Positions 44,031-52,432 of a stretch of 64,000 nt of DNA are shown piece by piece. The notes below the pieces were generated by a model, which saw nothing but the letters and a program-made list of their open reading frames with translations, did no database searches and was not told where the DNA came from. Numbering within the stretch: the stretch's first letter is position 1; each line of letters starts with the position of its first letter. A program made the translations under genes and the position numbers. The DNA comes from Acinetobacter pragensis (GTDB taxonomy: Bacteria > Pseudomonadota > Gammaproteobacteria > Pseudomonadales > Moraxellaceae), in the NCBI RefSeq assembly GCF_001605895.1, contig NZ_LUAW01000013.1, positions 65,401 to 129,400 of the forward strand. Reading direction: 5' to 3'.

Positions 44031-44468
44031 ATGCAATTTTTTGATTTAAGCCGTCAGTTCAATTTAAGTGACATTTTAACGCCGTATAAGACTTTAGAAG
44101 ACTTAGCAGCGCAAGAATGGGTGTTGTCAAAAGTCCGTGTCGAACATGACTGCTTAACGGACAGCGAATTCATTGCAGGACAAGCCGTTTTAAAATCAAA
44201 CCAAAATATTCAAATTGAGCTGGAATGGCTGATTCAAGATACAGGCCATGAGCTGCAAGTGTTATTTAAGGGCATTGAAACCGCGGCTTCGGAAGAAACT
44301 TTGATTTTAGTTAAAGGCGCAAAACTGCTGGATACTGAGAATCAAGAGCTGACATCACAAGCGTTGAGCCTTTGGCTAGACGGTACATTATTGCCTTTGA
44401 TGCCGAATATCCGTAAAGAAATTAAGGCCCGATTAAACTTATGGGATTATGTAGAATATGATGGCTAA
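44031..44468 (+). CDS. Hypothetical protein, 145 aa
   Basis: Unrecognised soluble protein. It starts MQFFDLSRQFNLSD and alternates acidic and hydrophobic residues (ILVKGAKLLDTENQELTSQA), suggesting a compact alpha/beta domain. No signal peptide, membrane helix or cofactor motif is visible. It stands between divergent methyltransferase and convergent MocR genes with 20 nt to the latter's stop, so it is probably monocistronic. No function is proposed. Confidence 0.7.
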   Translation: MQFFDLSRQFNLSDILTPYKTLEDLAAQEWVLSKVRVEHDCLTDSEFIAGQAVLKSNQNIQIELEWLIQDTGHELQVLFKGIETAASEETLILVKGAKLLDTENQELTSQALSLWLDGTLLPLMPNIRKEIKARLNLWDYVEYDG

Positions 44469-44488
44469 GCCTTAGATCTCCATAAATT

Positions 44489-45886
44489 TTAAACAGCATC
44501 ACGCATTTTCAGCTCTTCTAAAACTTCGGTTAAAACATCGAAAACCTTTTTATCGGTACATTGTGCGACATTAAAACGGATAAATTGGCCTGCATTTTCA
44601 GATTGGCTGAAAGAATTCCCGGGCGCTAGAATGATTCCTTTGGCCAAGCAGCGCTGTGACAATTGAATGGCATCTATCTGATTAGGCAATCGGCACCATA
44701 AAAAAATGCCCGCTTTAGGCAAAAGTACAGGATGAATATTCAGGATTGCCAGCTTTTTAACGGTCTCAATCATAGATTTATGCAGCTGTTTTTTCAGCCA
44801 TTCAATATGGCGCAAATAACTGCTGTCCATCAATGCCTGATAAATAATTTCGGCATTTAAATGGCTGCTATTAAAATGTGTCGCAATATTCAGATCAATC
44901 AGTTGATCAATCATTTCTTCTTGCGCAATGATATATCCGCAGCGAATAGCCGCAGATAAGGTTTTGGTGAAGCTGCCGATTTGGATCACCTGCTTTAAAC
45001 CCAGTAAAGTCAAATAGCGCGGCGCCGGTGCATATTCAAAATCGGTGAAGATCTCATCTTCAATAATATAAAGGCCATTTTTTTCTGCAAGTTTTGCTAT
45101 TTCATAGGCTGTCTGCATAGAAAGCGCGGTGCCGGTAGGATTATGTATCCCCGAATTGGTTAAATACAGCTTAGGCTGGTATTGAAGCGCTTGCTTAAAT
45201 AGTGCTGCATCTGGTCCATTTTTAGTGAAAGGCACTGCAATAAAGTTGAGGCCATGCGCCTTGATTAAGGCCCTAAAGTTAAAATAACAAGGATCATCAA
45301 TAATGACCGTATCTTCGGCCTTCAATAAATGCCGGAAAATCAAATCAATTGATTGCGTTGAAGAATCACTGACCAAAATCTGATTTAAATTCAATTCAAC
45401 ATCATAAGCCTCACGTTTTCGCGCAACATAGCGCCTTAAATCCACATGCCCATGAGGAATTGAGTAATCCAGAAGCAGGCTGCTTTTTGATTTTGCTACG
45501 GCCTTCAGCGCTTTACGTATGGCTTGCTCCGGCATCCATTCTTTCGGCAGCCAGCCGCAGCCGGGCTTTAACATCTCCTCAGGAGCATCCAACGACTGGC
45601 GGGAGATCCAAAGCGGATCGACTTCACGGCTATATTCAATTCCGCGTTCTGCCAATAACCCAGATGCTGTCGATGGACGGCAAACAAAATATCCTGCGCC
45701 AATCCGAGATTCTAAAACACCAAGACTGACCAATCTTGCATAGGCTTCTACAACGGTCGATACAGAACAGTTCAGCTGCTGCGCGTATTGGCGTACAGAG
45801 GGAACGCGGGTGCCAACAGTAAGTAAATTTTGACTGACTTGTTTTTGAACCAGCTGCATCACATATTCAATTTTTGTCGCCGCCAT
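44489..45886 (-). CDS. MocR-type regulator: GntR HTH fused to PLP aminotransferase fold
   Basis: A 465-aa chimera. Residues about 1-75 form a GntR winged helix (VPSVRQYAQQLNCSVSTVVE) and about 110-460 a class I aminotransferase-like domain. PLP-binding features are NPTGTA (substrate loop), IIEDEIFTDFEY and the Schiff-base lysine in IGSFTKTLSAAIRCGYI. Such proteins sense PLP or an amino compound and control neighbouring genes. It diverges from an EamA transporter (232-nt spacer), the likely target. Operator-like repeats lie between them. Confidence 0.92.
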   Translation of the reverse strand: MAATKIEYVMQLVQKQVSQNLLTVGTRVPSVRQYAQQLNCSVSTVVEAYARLVSLGVLESRIGAGYFVCRPSTASGLLAERGIEYSREVDPLWISRQSLDAPEEMLKPGCGWLPKEWMPEQAIRKALKAVAKSKSSLLLDYSIPHGHVDLRRYVARKREAYDVELNLNQILVSDSSTQSIDLIFRHLLKAEDTVIIDDPCYFNFRALIKAHGLNFIAVPFTKNGPDAALFKQALQYQPKLYLTNSGIHNPTGTALSMQTAYEIAKLAEKNGLYIIEDEIFTDFEYAPAPRYLTLLGLKQVIQIGSFTKTLSAAIRCGYIIAQEEMIDQLIDLNIATHFNSSHLNAEIIYQALMDSSYLRHIEWLKKQLHKSMIETVKKLAILNIHPVLLPKAGIFLWCRLPNQIDAIQLSQRCLAKGIILAPGNSFSQSENAGQFIRFNVAQCTDKKVFDVLTEVLEELKMRDAV

Positions 45887-45995
45887 TTTTTATATTGTCC
45901 TAATGCTCAAAATGTATTGCAGCAAATTACGAAATTGGCCTGAGTAACGCTTAATCTGCTGTATTTCAGCTTATAAAAATGCAGAATAAAAATCA

Positions 45996-46039
45996 AATTG
46001 TATGGGATATCTACCCATAACAGTTCTTTATAATTGTAT
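45996..46039. promoter_or_regulatory. Candidate MocR operator region
   Basis: The spacer between the MocR gene and the EamA gene has two direct AATTGTAT elements (45996-46003 and 46032-46039, 36 nt apart) and an overlapping inverted repeat TATGGG-N7-CCCATA (46001-46019). MocR/PdxR proteins bind direct and inverted repeats in such spacers. Assignment is by position only. Confidence 0.4.
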
Positions 46040-46118
46040 TGCACTGTATCTGTCCAGTTCTTATCTCTTCGCTTAAATTCCTTATATCTGCCTGCATATC
46101 ATCTCTGGGAATAAAAAC

Positions 46119-46982
46119 ATGAAGAGCATTCATCAAGGCTGGCTGAATGGATTTATTGGCGTCTTGATTTTTGCCGGTTCAATGCCGGCAACCCGTCTAG
46201 CTGTTCAAGGCTTCAGCCCTGAATTTTTGACTGGAATACGGGCTGTGATTGCCGCAAGTATTGCGATTATGCTGTTGCTCATCCTTAGACAGCAAAGACC
46301 ATCTGCCGCGCAGCTAAAATCATTAGCCATCGTCTCAATTGGTGTCGTTGCCGGGTTTCCGTTTTTTACAGCTCTTGCCCTGCAAACCCTCAGTGCCGCG
46401 CATTCATTGATCTTTATTGCCCTGCTGCCTTTATCGACCGCTTTCTTTGCGGTGCTGCGCGCCAAAGAATTGCCGCAAACAGCCTTTTGGATTTATGCCG
46501 GCCTTGGCAGCAGCGCAGTAATGTTCTTCATGCTGTATCAATCTGGGCTGCATGGCATTTCAATTGGCGATGCCTATATGATTGCAGCTGTTCTGCTGTG
46601 CGGATTGGGTTATGCCGAAGGCGGCATGCTATCGCGCAGTCTAGGCGGCTGGCAGGTTATTTGCTGGGCGCTGGTCATGGCTTTGCCGCTTATGCTGCTC
46701 ATCAGCTGGATATATATCCCTCAGGACTTTAGCCGCATTCCGCGAACAGCCTATTTAGGTTTAGCATATGTCTCGCTATTCAGCATGCTGATTGGTTTTT
46801 TCTTTTGGTACAAAGGCCTTGCATTGGGCGGTATTGCAAAAATTGGTCAGATTCAGCTGGTTCAGCCATTTATCGGACTCATGCTGTGCGCCATTATTTT
46901 AAATGAGCACATCACACTGCTGATGATTGCCGTGTCTGCCGCGGTTGTCGCCTGTGTGGTCATGGCAAAAAAATATGCTTAA
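46119..46982 (+). CDS. EamA/DMT-family transporter
   Basis: A 287-aa inner-membrane exporter with ten predicted helices in two homologous EamA halves (AGSMPATRLAVQGFSPEFLTG near the N-terminus; MLIGFFFWYKGLALGGIAK around 220). Drug/metabolite superfamily members often export amino acids or metabolites. It is divergent from the MocR regulator, which probably controls it in response to PLP or an amino-acid-like ligand. GGGA precedes the ATG. Confidence 0.88.
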   Translation: MKSIHQGWLNGFIGVLIFAGSMPATRLAVQGFSPEFLTGIRAVIAASIAIMLLLILRQQRPSAAQLKSLAIVSIGVVAGFPFFTALALQTLSAAHSLIFIALLPLSTAFFAVLRAKELPQTAFWIYAGLGSSAVMFFMLYQSGLHGISIGDAYMIAAVLLCGLGYAEGGMLSRSLGGWQVICWALVMALPLMLLISWIYIPQDFSRIPRTAYLGLAYVSLFSMLIGFFFWYKGLALGGIAKIGQIQLVQPFIGLMLCAIILNEHITLLMIAVSAAVVACVVMAKKYA

Positions 46983-47133
46983 GAACCTCTACGCCACGGT
47001 GTTTTGAAAAATTCTCAGTGTTATTTTTACAATGGCTTGAATGACCAGTTCATTTCAAGCTATCGGCAAATAATTCAGACCTGATCTTGCTATATTAAAT
47101 ATTCAATAAAACTAAAATAATATAGGTGAATGA

Positions 47134-47625
47134 ATGAAACCTCAGGAATGGGTTCATATACGCAAGGTAATAGCGCAGGCTCAGAAAGCATCCATGCATT
47201 GCTCAATAGCCACTGTAGACAATGATTTACAGCCGACCATTACCCCAATTGGCACGCTGTTTCTGCATGATACGTCTGCCCGCGGTTTCTTTTTTGACAG
47301 CTTTTCAGAGGCGTTGCAAGCGAATTTAAGCCATCATCCTAAAGCGTGCATTCAAGCCATCAACAGCAGCTCGTTATTTTGGCTTCAGTCGCTATACAAA
47401 GGTCAATTTAAAGATTTCCCCGGTATTCGGCTTTATGCAGAAATTGGTGATTTACGGCCCGCCAACGAGGCTGAGCTGGCCATGGTAAACCGTCGAATAC
47501 GCGCATTAAAGTGGACGAAAGGCAGCAAATTAATTTGGAATGATTTCAAAAATGTCCGTGATTTTCAGGTCTATGGTTATAAATGGGTAAAATATCCGTA
47601 CATGATGCCGGCTGAATCCTTTTAG
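47134..47625 (+). CDS. Pyridoxamine 5'-phosphate oxidase-fold flavin-binding protein
   Basis: A 163-aa split-barrel protein of the PNPOx-like group that binds FMN, F420 or heme. Recognisable strands are MHCSIATVDNDLQPTITPIG (about 21-40) and RGFFFDSFSEAL. It has no substrate-specific motifs of true PdxH. AGGTGA lies upstream. It follows the EamA gene by 150 nt on the same strand but probably has its own promoter. Substrate unknown; a redox or stress role is the usual guess for such proteins. Confidence 0.75.
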   Translation: MKPQEWVHIRKVIAQAQKASMHCSIATVDNDLQPTITPIGTLFLHDTSARGFFFDSFSEALQANLSHHPKACIQAINSSSLFWLQSLYKGQFKDFPGIRLYAEIGDLRPANEAELAMVNRRIRALKWTKGSKLIWNDFKNVRDFQVYGYKWVKYPYMMPAESF

Positions 47626-47672
47626 GCTGATCAGTGCATGACGGATTTATATTTTTTATTTCTTAAAACCAC

Positions 47673-48308
47673 TTAAAGTAAGCCTATTTCTAAAAATAAG
47701 GAATAATAAGCTTCTGCCTTTTTCTCTAGCGCTAAAGGATACGCGCGCGAAGAAGATGGCATTCTGTACAGCGTCAAATTGCGCCCTGCAAAATGCGCAT
47801 GGCTGGAAGCGCAGATTATCGGCTTCTGCGTATTGTCAGGCATCGACAACATAAGCGTATCTGTTGCCTTGTCTCCTGTCGTCATAATGCTATGGCAATC
47901 AGGCATTTGCTTTAACAGCATTTCGATATCTGTCACAGTATGAATCTGCAAAAATTTATCTGAAGCATTGCCTTTCAGGCGGATCACTTGAGACGCCGTA
48001 TCAAAAATCCCAATGCCTTTTTCATTCAGAAAATCGCGAATCTGCTGCTCTTTAAACGTTTTGCTATCCACATTCAAAAAATGGTTTTTATTTTGAAAGA
48101 AGCATAAGCCAAAGATTTTCCACATGTCATTTTGAAAATTGGGGTAATAAAAATCCATTTTCCAGCGCGTTTTGGGCGGCGGAAAGCTGCCGAGCATTAA
48201 AAGCTTTCCATTCTTAGGCAAAAATGGATGCAAGGGATGCGTCTCAATGACAGCATCAGCAGCCTGAGTATTTAAAGCATTAAGGGGATTCAGCACATCA
48301 TCTTTCAT
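47673..48308 (-). CDS. Uracil-DNA glycosylase-superfamily protein
   Basis: A 211-aa UDG-fold protein (TTG at 48317 is an alternative start). LLMLGSFPPPKTRWKMDFYY corresponds to glycosylase motif A with the nearby Asn of NFQNDMW, and the C-terminal half has ASSHAHFAG where motif B/His is expected. It resembles the mismatch/hypoxanthine-type UDG families rather than UNG. The predicted role is base excision or a related nucleotide function. The start has only a weak ribosome site. A GDSL-hydrolase gene follows it in the opposite genomic direction of reading (upstream on the minus strand), 55 nt away. Confidence 0.78.
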   Translation of the reverse strand: MKDDVLNPLNALNTQAADAVIETHPLHPFLPKNGKLLMLGSFPPPKTRWKMDFYYPNFQNDMWKIFGLCFFQNKNHFLNVDSKTFKEQQIRDFLNEKGIGIFDTASQVIRLKGNASDKFLQIHTVTDIEMLLKQMPDCHSIMTTGDKATDTLMLSMPDNTQKPIICASSHAHFAGRNLTLYRMPSSSRAYPLALEKKAEAYYSLFLEIGLL

Positions 48309-48362
48309 AATTTTCAATTCAAGCAGCTTCGAAAAGCCTCAGCAGGCCATAATCAACAGGTT

Positions 48363-49079
48363 TTAAAACTGCTGGCGGATGATACTCGCCACTTCTTTCC
48401 CCCACAGTTGATAAATTTCCTTGCTGGGATGAAAACCGTCATCGGCCATTTGCAAGTTCAGCGCGCGGTATTTCTGCAAGTCATATTCAATCCACTGCAT
48501 ATGCTGCTTTTCCTGCACAAATTTTTCCAGCTGCTGATTCATCTGCTGTGCATATTGCCCAAACAGCCAGCTTAAAGGATTTGGCAATGCCGGAAACATA
48601 TGCATAGGCGGTACACCGGCAGCAATCACAAGCTTTGGACTGAATTTATTTTGAATTAAAGCATACAGTTCATGCTGTTTTTTAATCCATTGCTTTGCAG
48701 ACAACAGCTGAGTGACATCATTCACACCGACGGAAGTCAGCACCACATCATAATGGCAAGAGTTTAAAGCGTCTATTTTTTGAATGATTTGCCTGCTGTT
48801 ATCTCCAGACTGCGCATGCAATTTCCAATCCAGCGCAAAATCCAGTTTCAACTCATCAATAACAGCCCCAAGCAAAGCATCATCCTGAGTAGATACTCCC
48901 ACGCCAGCCGCAGCCGAGTCTCCCACAATTAAAATGGACAAGGGCGTTCCTGTACCCGTTTGGCCTTCACGTGCACCATCCGGCTCTGGCAGCCGCGGCG
49001 TATTTTTTTTTACGCGGGTTCCCTGAATGATTAAAGCAGGAATTAATGCGATGGTGGCGGCTTTTAACAACATAGGCAA
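48363..49079 (-). CDS. SGNH/GDSL-family hydrolase
   Basis: A 238-aa serine esterase or lipase of the SGNH fold. Block I GDSAAAGVGVST (nucleophile Ser), block III-like SVGVNDVTQ (Asn) and block V DGFHPS (Asp/His) are all present. The N-terminus is a hydrophobic segment (AATIALIPALIIQG), which could be an uncleaved anchor or signal peptide, so the enzyme is probably envelope-associated. It is transcribed ahead of the UDG-family gene (54-nt gap) and is divergent from the esterase locus. Confidence 0.85.
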   Translation of the reverse strand: MPMLLKAATIALIPALIIQGTRVKKNTPRLPEPDGAREGQTGTGTPLSILIVGDSAAAGVGVSTQDDALLGAVIDELKLDFALDWKLHAQSGDNSRQIIQKIDALNSCHYDVVLTSVGVNDVTQLLSAKQWIKKQHELYALIQNKFSPKLVIAAGVPPMHMFPALPNPLSWLFGQYAQQMNQQLEKFVQEKQHMQWIEYDLQKYRALNLQMADDGFHPSKEIYQLWGKEVASIIRQQF

Positions 49080-49195
49080 ATCATCAGATCTCGGCTTTTT
49101 ATATTTTAAATGATCTGTGGAGCTAATTCATTGACCAATATACCTGTTGTTTGAATTTCAAAAGAAATTTCTTTTTTTTGCTGGAAGCAATAATT

Positions 49196-49214
49196 AATAA
49201 TGATTATCATTTAT
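49196..49214. promoter_or_regulatory. Fur box upstream of the Fes-like esterase gene
   Basis: The 19-mer centred on AATGATTATCATT agrees with the Fur consensus at about 14 of 19 positions. It lies 29 nt before the ATG at 49243, exactly where Fur would cover the promoter, and inside the longer TTG-initiated frame, which argues against that longer start. Confidence 0.7.
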
Positions 49215-49242
49215 GTAGATTTCTTGCTGATTCTTTATCTTT

Positions 49243-50758
49243 ATGCTGCAAAAAAAATTCTATTCAATACTGCTGGCATCAGGCTTTGCACTCACCTTCC
49301 CGCAGCTTTTTTGCAAAAGAAAACTCACAGTCCACATGGACAGAAATGCATAAAAACTTAAGCTATGCCGCTCCGTGTGAAGCAATTAAGCCACAAAGCC
49401 CGCGTTTGATGCAGCTGCAGTCAAAAATTAATGCTCATCCGCAACAGACAGCTAAAATAATTGAAGAGTTTTGGCATGCTGCTGCACAGCAAGGGACTCC
49501 ATGGATTGAGCAGCTTGATGACAAGACCAGCCGCGTGATTTTTTTATGGCGCGGAGCGCAGCAGAATGTCCGGCTAATTGGCGGGCCAAGCAATGACCAT
49601 GAATGGCTGACCCGTATTCCGAAGACAGATATTTGGTTTAAAGAAGCGATTGTGAGCAATCAGTTTATAGGCAGCTATAGTTTTGCTGTAGATCTTCCAA
49701 ATGTGGAGGGTTATTTATCCCACTATTGTCCGCATTTAGATTCAAGCTTAAAAGAATCCCGCGCGCAGCGCCGTACAGTACTGCAAGTCCAAAAACTTGA
49801 TCCTTATAATCCGCATCGGTATTTGCCTTTAAATGACACTTCTGGGCTGCGCAATGAAAACTATGCAACGTTGAAAGATGCGCCAAAATTTATCAACCCG
49901 CAGGATTATGCCGATACGCCAGATCCCGAAGTTAAAACATATACCTTAGACAGCAAAGGCTTAAAGAATCAGCGCAGTATCCAAATTTACCAATCCAAGT
50001 CTAAAAATTCACAGCAAGATTACATTACAGCTATCTTCTTTGATGGCAAACAATATGCGGACTTGCTGCAGGTGCCTAAAGCATTGGATATTTTAGTTGA
50101 ACAAGGCAAGCTTCCGCCTATTCAAGCCGTCTTTGTTTCTGCGCCAAATGACGCTGAAAGACCTAAAGAGTTGACACCGAATCCTGAATTTAAAGCATTG
50201 GATATTTTAGTTGAACAAGGCAAGCTTCCGCCTATTCAAGCCGTCTTTGTTTCTGCGCCAAATGACGCTGAAAGACCTAAAGAGTTGACACCGAATCCTG
50301 AATTTAAAGCATTTTTTGGTCAAGAATTATTGCCGTGGATAGACCAGCATTTGCCGAATAAACGTAATAAGAAAAAAACCGTCCTGCTAGGTTCAAGCTT
50401 AGGCGGTCTGAGTTCTGCTTACTTGGCCCTGCAATATCCGAAGGAGATTAGTCATGCTGTACCGCTTTCTGGCTCTTTTTGGTGGCAGGCCGATCAAGTG
50501 GATAAACCCAACGGCATGAGCAAAATTATTCGTTCTCAAAAAACATCGCCTGAACAGCATTGGTTTATTTCTGCCAACAGCTATGAAAGCTCACGTAATA
50601 ATAATGATCTAAGCATTTTAGAGACAGCTCCAATTGTCGCAGCGGACTTAAAAGCTCAAGGGCATGATGTGACTTACAAAAGTTATGCAGGCGGACATTC
50701 CTATGCTGTTTGGCAAGTCGCTTTACAGGATGCATTGAGGCATTTCTTTGCAGACTAA
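49243..50758 (+). CDS. Enterochelin esterase (Fes)-like hydrolase, frameshifted with internal duplication
   Basis: Predicted siderophore esterase. The C-terminal alpha/beta-hydrolase part has the nucleophile motif LGSSLGGLS and an AGGHSYAVW catalytic His region. The N-terminal part has VRLIGGPSNDHEWLTRIPKT as in Fes. Two lesions: (a) the frame starting at ATG 49243 reads a good signal peptide (MLQKKFYSILLASGFALTFP), but a T6 tract at 49307-49312 throws it out of frame, and five T would join it to KENSQSTWTE and the rest; (b) 38 residues are exactly duplicated. A TTG at 49151 keeps one long frame but overlaps the Fur box and lacks a ribosome site. Probably iron-regulated and possibly a pseudogene. 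Confidence 0.75.
50081..50308 (+). repeat. Perfect 114-bp in-frame tandem duplication
   Basis: Two identical 114-nt units (50081-50194 and 50195-50308) encode the same 38 residues, starting ALDILVEQGKLPPIQAV. The junctions carry the 9-nt direct repeat TAAAGCATT at 50077, 50191 and 50305, consistent with slippage or short-homology recombination. The absence of any difference indicates a recent event or an assembly artefact. Confidence 0.95.
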
Positions 50759-50966
50759 TCTCTGCCTTAACAATTCTAGGAAATATTTTGATTAGAGGCC
50801 TGTGCTACCAAATAGATACGTGATTACGGCTAAGCTAAGTCATAAGACTGATATTGTATTTAAATAAAATGCCGTTTTCTTGCAGGCTTAGCCTCTTTTA
50901 AGGTTCTTAATCCTGCAGGCTGACTTTACTAATTGTGGTTTCTGAAAAAGCAGAAGGTAAATTCCC

Positions 50967-51713
50967 ATGATCTATAAAGCTGCGCTTGCAGTCATAATCG
51001 CAATTGGCAGTACATCCGCATTTGCTCTGACAAATTCAGAACAGCAGCAAGTGAATCGGATTATCCAGAATTTTCAGCAGAACAATCAGCGGGCTATTAT
51101 TCAAAATATCCGTTATCCATTGCAGCGGGAAGCGCCAATTCCAGCGATTCAAAGTGCTGCAGACATGGAAAAACGCTTTAATCAGGTCTTTGATACTCAG
51201 CTGAAACAGGACATTGCCCGCTCTAAGCTTAGCCAATGGAGCTCTATGGGCTGGCGAGGCCTGATGCTGGATGAGGGCAAGGTTTGGCTGGATGGCGGAA
51301 AAATAACTGCAGTCAATTACAGCAGCAAGGCTGAACAGCAATATAAACAAAATTTAATTGCACAGCAGAAACAGCAGCTGCATCCATCATTGCAGAAGTT
51401 CAAAGCGCCAGTTTTCAGTTTTAAAACCCTGAGCTTTATGGTACGTATTGATGAACTCAGCAATGGCCAATACCGCTACGCTTCTTGGAAGGCCAATCAA
51501 AAACAAGCTGCAAAGCCATCTTTAATTTTAAATCAAGGTTCCGTCACATTTGACGGCAGCGGCGGAAATCATCATTACACGTTTAAAAGCGGTTCATATC
51601 TCTATACCGTTGAACGCAATATCATGGGCGAGAAAACAACACATGAAGTGGCTTTACAGGTAAAACAGCATAATAAAACTATCCTGAATCAAGCTGGAAA
51701 GCTCATGCATTAA
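50967..51713 (+). CDS. Secreted protein of unknown function
   Basis: A 248-aa protein with a Sec signal peptide (MIYKAALAVIIAIGSTSAFA) and a Gln-rich mature chain (EQQQVNRIIQNFQQNNQRAI). The later half has beta-strand-like segments (SLILNQGSVTFDGSGGNHHY). A signature ADMEKRFNQVFDTQLKQDIA around 65-84 resembles small exported domains without assigned role. AAGGT precedes the ATG. It is monocistronic. No function is proposed. Confidence 0.75.
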   Translation: MIYKAALAVIIAIGSTSAFALTNSEQQQVNRIIQNFQQNNQRAIIQNIRYPLQREAPIPAIQSAADMEKRFNQVFDTQLKQDIARSKLSQWSSMGWRGLMLDEGKVWLDGGKITAVNYSSKAEQQYKQNLIAQQKQQLHPSLQKFKAPVFSFKTLSFMVRIDELSNGQYRYASWKANQKQAAKPSLILNQGSVTFDGSGGNHHYTFKSGSYLYTVERNIMGEKTTHEVALQVKQHNKTILNQAGKLMH

Positions 51714-51805
51714 AGCTATTGAATCAAAAAATATTTAAATAATAATTAAGCAGAATGCTTTAAATACGGACTGTTTCAAAGTCTGAATGATCTTGCAATA
51801 TCAGG

Positions 51806-52432
51806 TTATTCAGACATGCTCCTAAACGTCAGATTAATTCGCGGCGTATGAACTTTCCGGCTGACCGGCAAGTGATGCAGCCAATTGCTTTGTGTTGTGC
51901 CTTTCATTAACAGCAAGCTGCCATGCGCTAAAAGCGTCTCTACTTTTTCTCCCGTTTGCTTATGTTTAAATAAAAAGCGGCGGGCTGCGCCAAGACTAAG
52001 AGACGCAATAGTTCCGTTCTTTTTCAAGGCAGTTTCACCATCGCTATGCCACGCCATACCTTCACTGCCATCATGATATAAATTCAGCAGGCAGGAATTG
52101 AAATGTTCACCGCAATTCGCTTCTATTACAGCCTTTAATTCTAATAGCGCATCTGTCCATGGCAATGCTGTTTTCTCTACGCCTGAATACGTATATGAAT
52201 AATCACCGTCACCGTACCATGCTGCTTTTCTCTTTGTGCAAATGCGTTTGCCAAAAATGACTGCCTCATCATGACGCCATTGAATACACTGCATAAAATG
52301 CTGAAAATAATCATTGGCTTTTGGCTCTGATAAAATCAGCCCGCGATATTCCACACAGCCATCATAAGGAAGTAAATTGTGCCAAGGAGCACTGAATGCT
52401 GATTCGGGTTTACGGTCATCAAGCAGGTTCAT
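51806..52432 (-). CDS. alkB: AlkB-family 2-oxoglutarate/Fe(II) dioxygenase (DNA/RNA repair)
   Basis: Oxidative demethylase removing alkyl groups from 1-methyladenine or 3-methylcytosine. 208 aa. Fe ligands H129 and D131 (MAWHSDGE) plus H187 (LHHLPV), and 2-oxoglutarate-binding R198 and R204 in PRINLTFRSM. The C-terminal strand R-x-N-x-T-F-R is diagnostic. The start overlaps the end of ada by 14 nt, so the two are translationally coupled in an alkylation-repair operon. More like the ALKBH2/3 branch than E. coli AlkB in length and motifs. Confidence 0.92.
   Translation of the reverse strand: MNLLDDRKPESAFSAPWHNLLPYDGCVEYRGLILSEPKANDYFQHFMQCIQWRHDEAVIFGKRICTKRKAAWYGDGDYSYTYSGVEKTALPWTDALLELKAVIEANCGEHFNSCLLNLYHDGSEGMAWHSDGETALKKNGTIASLSLGAARRFLFKHKQTGEKVETLLAHGSLLLMKGTTQSNWLHHLPVSRKVHTPRINLTFRSMSE

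Noticed and set aside
49151..49242. N-terminal 31 codons of the long esterase frame from TTG 49151
   Set aside because: The frame overlaps a Fur box and lacks a ribosome site, and its residues look like random coding; the signal peptide in the other frame from 49243 is far more plausible.
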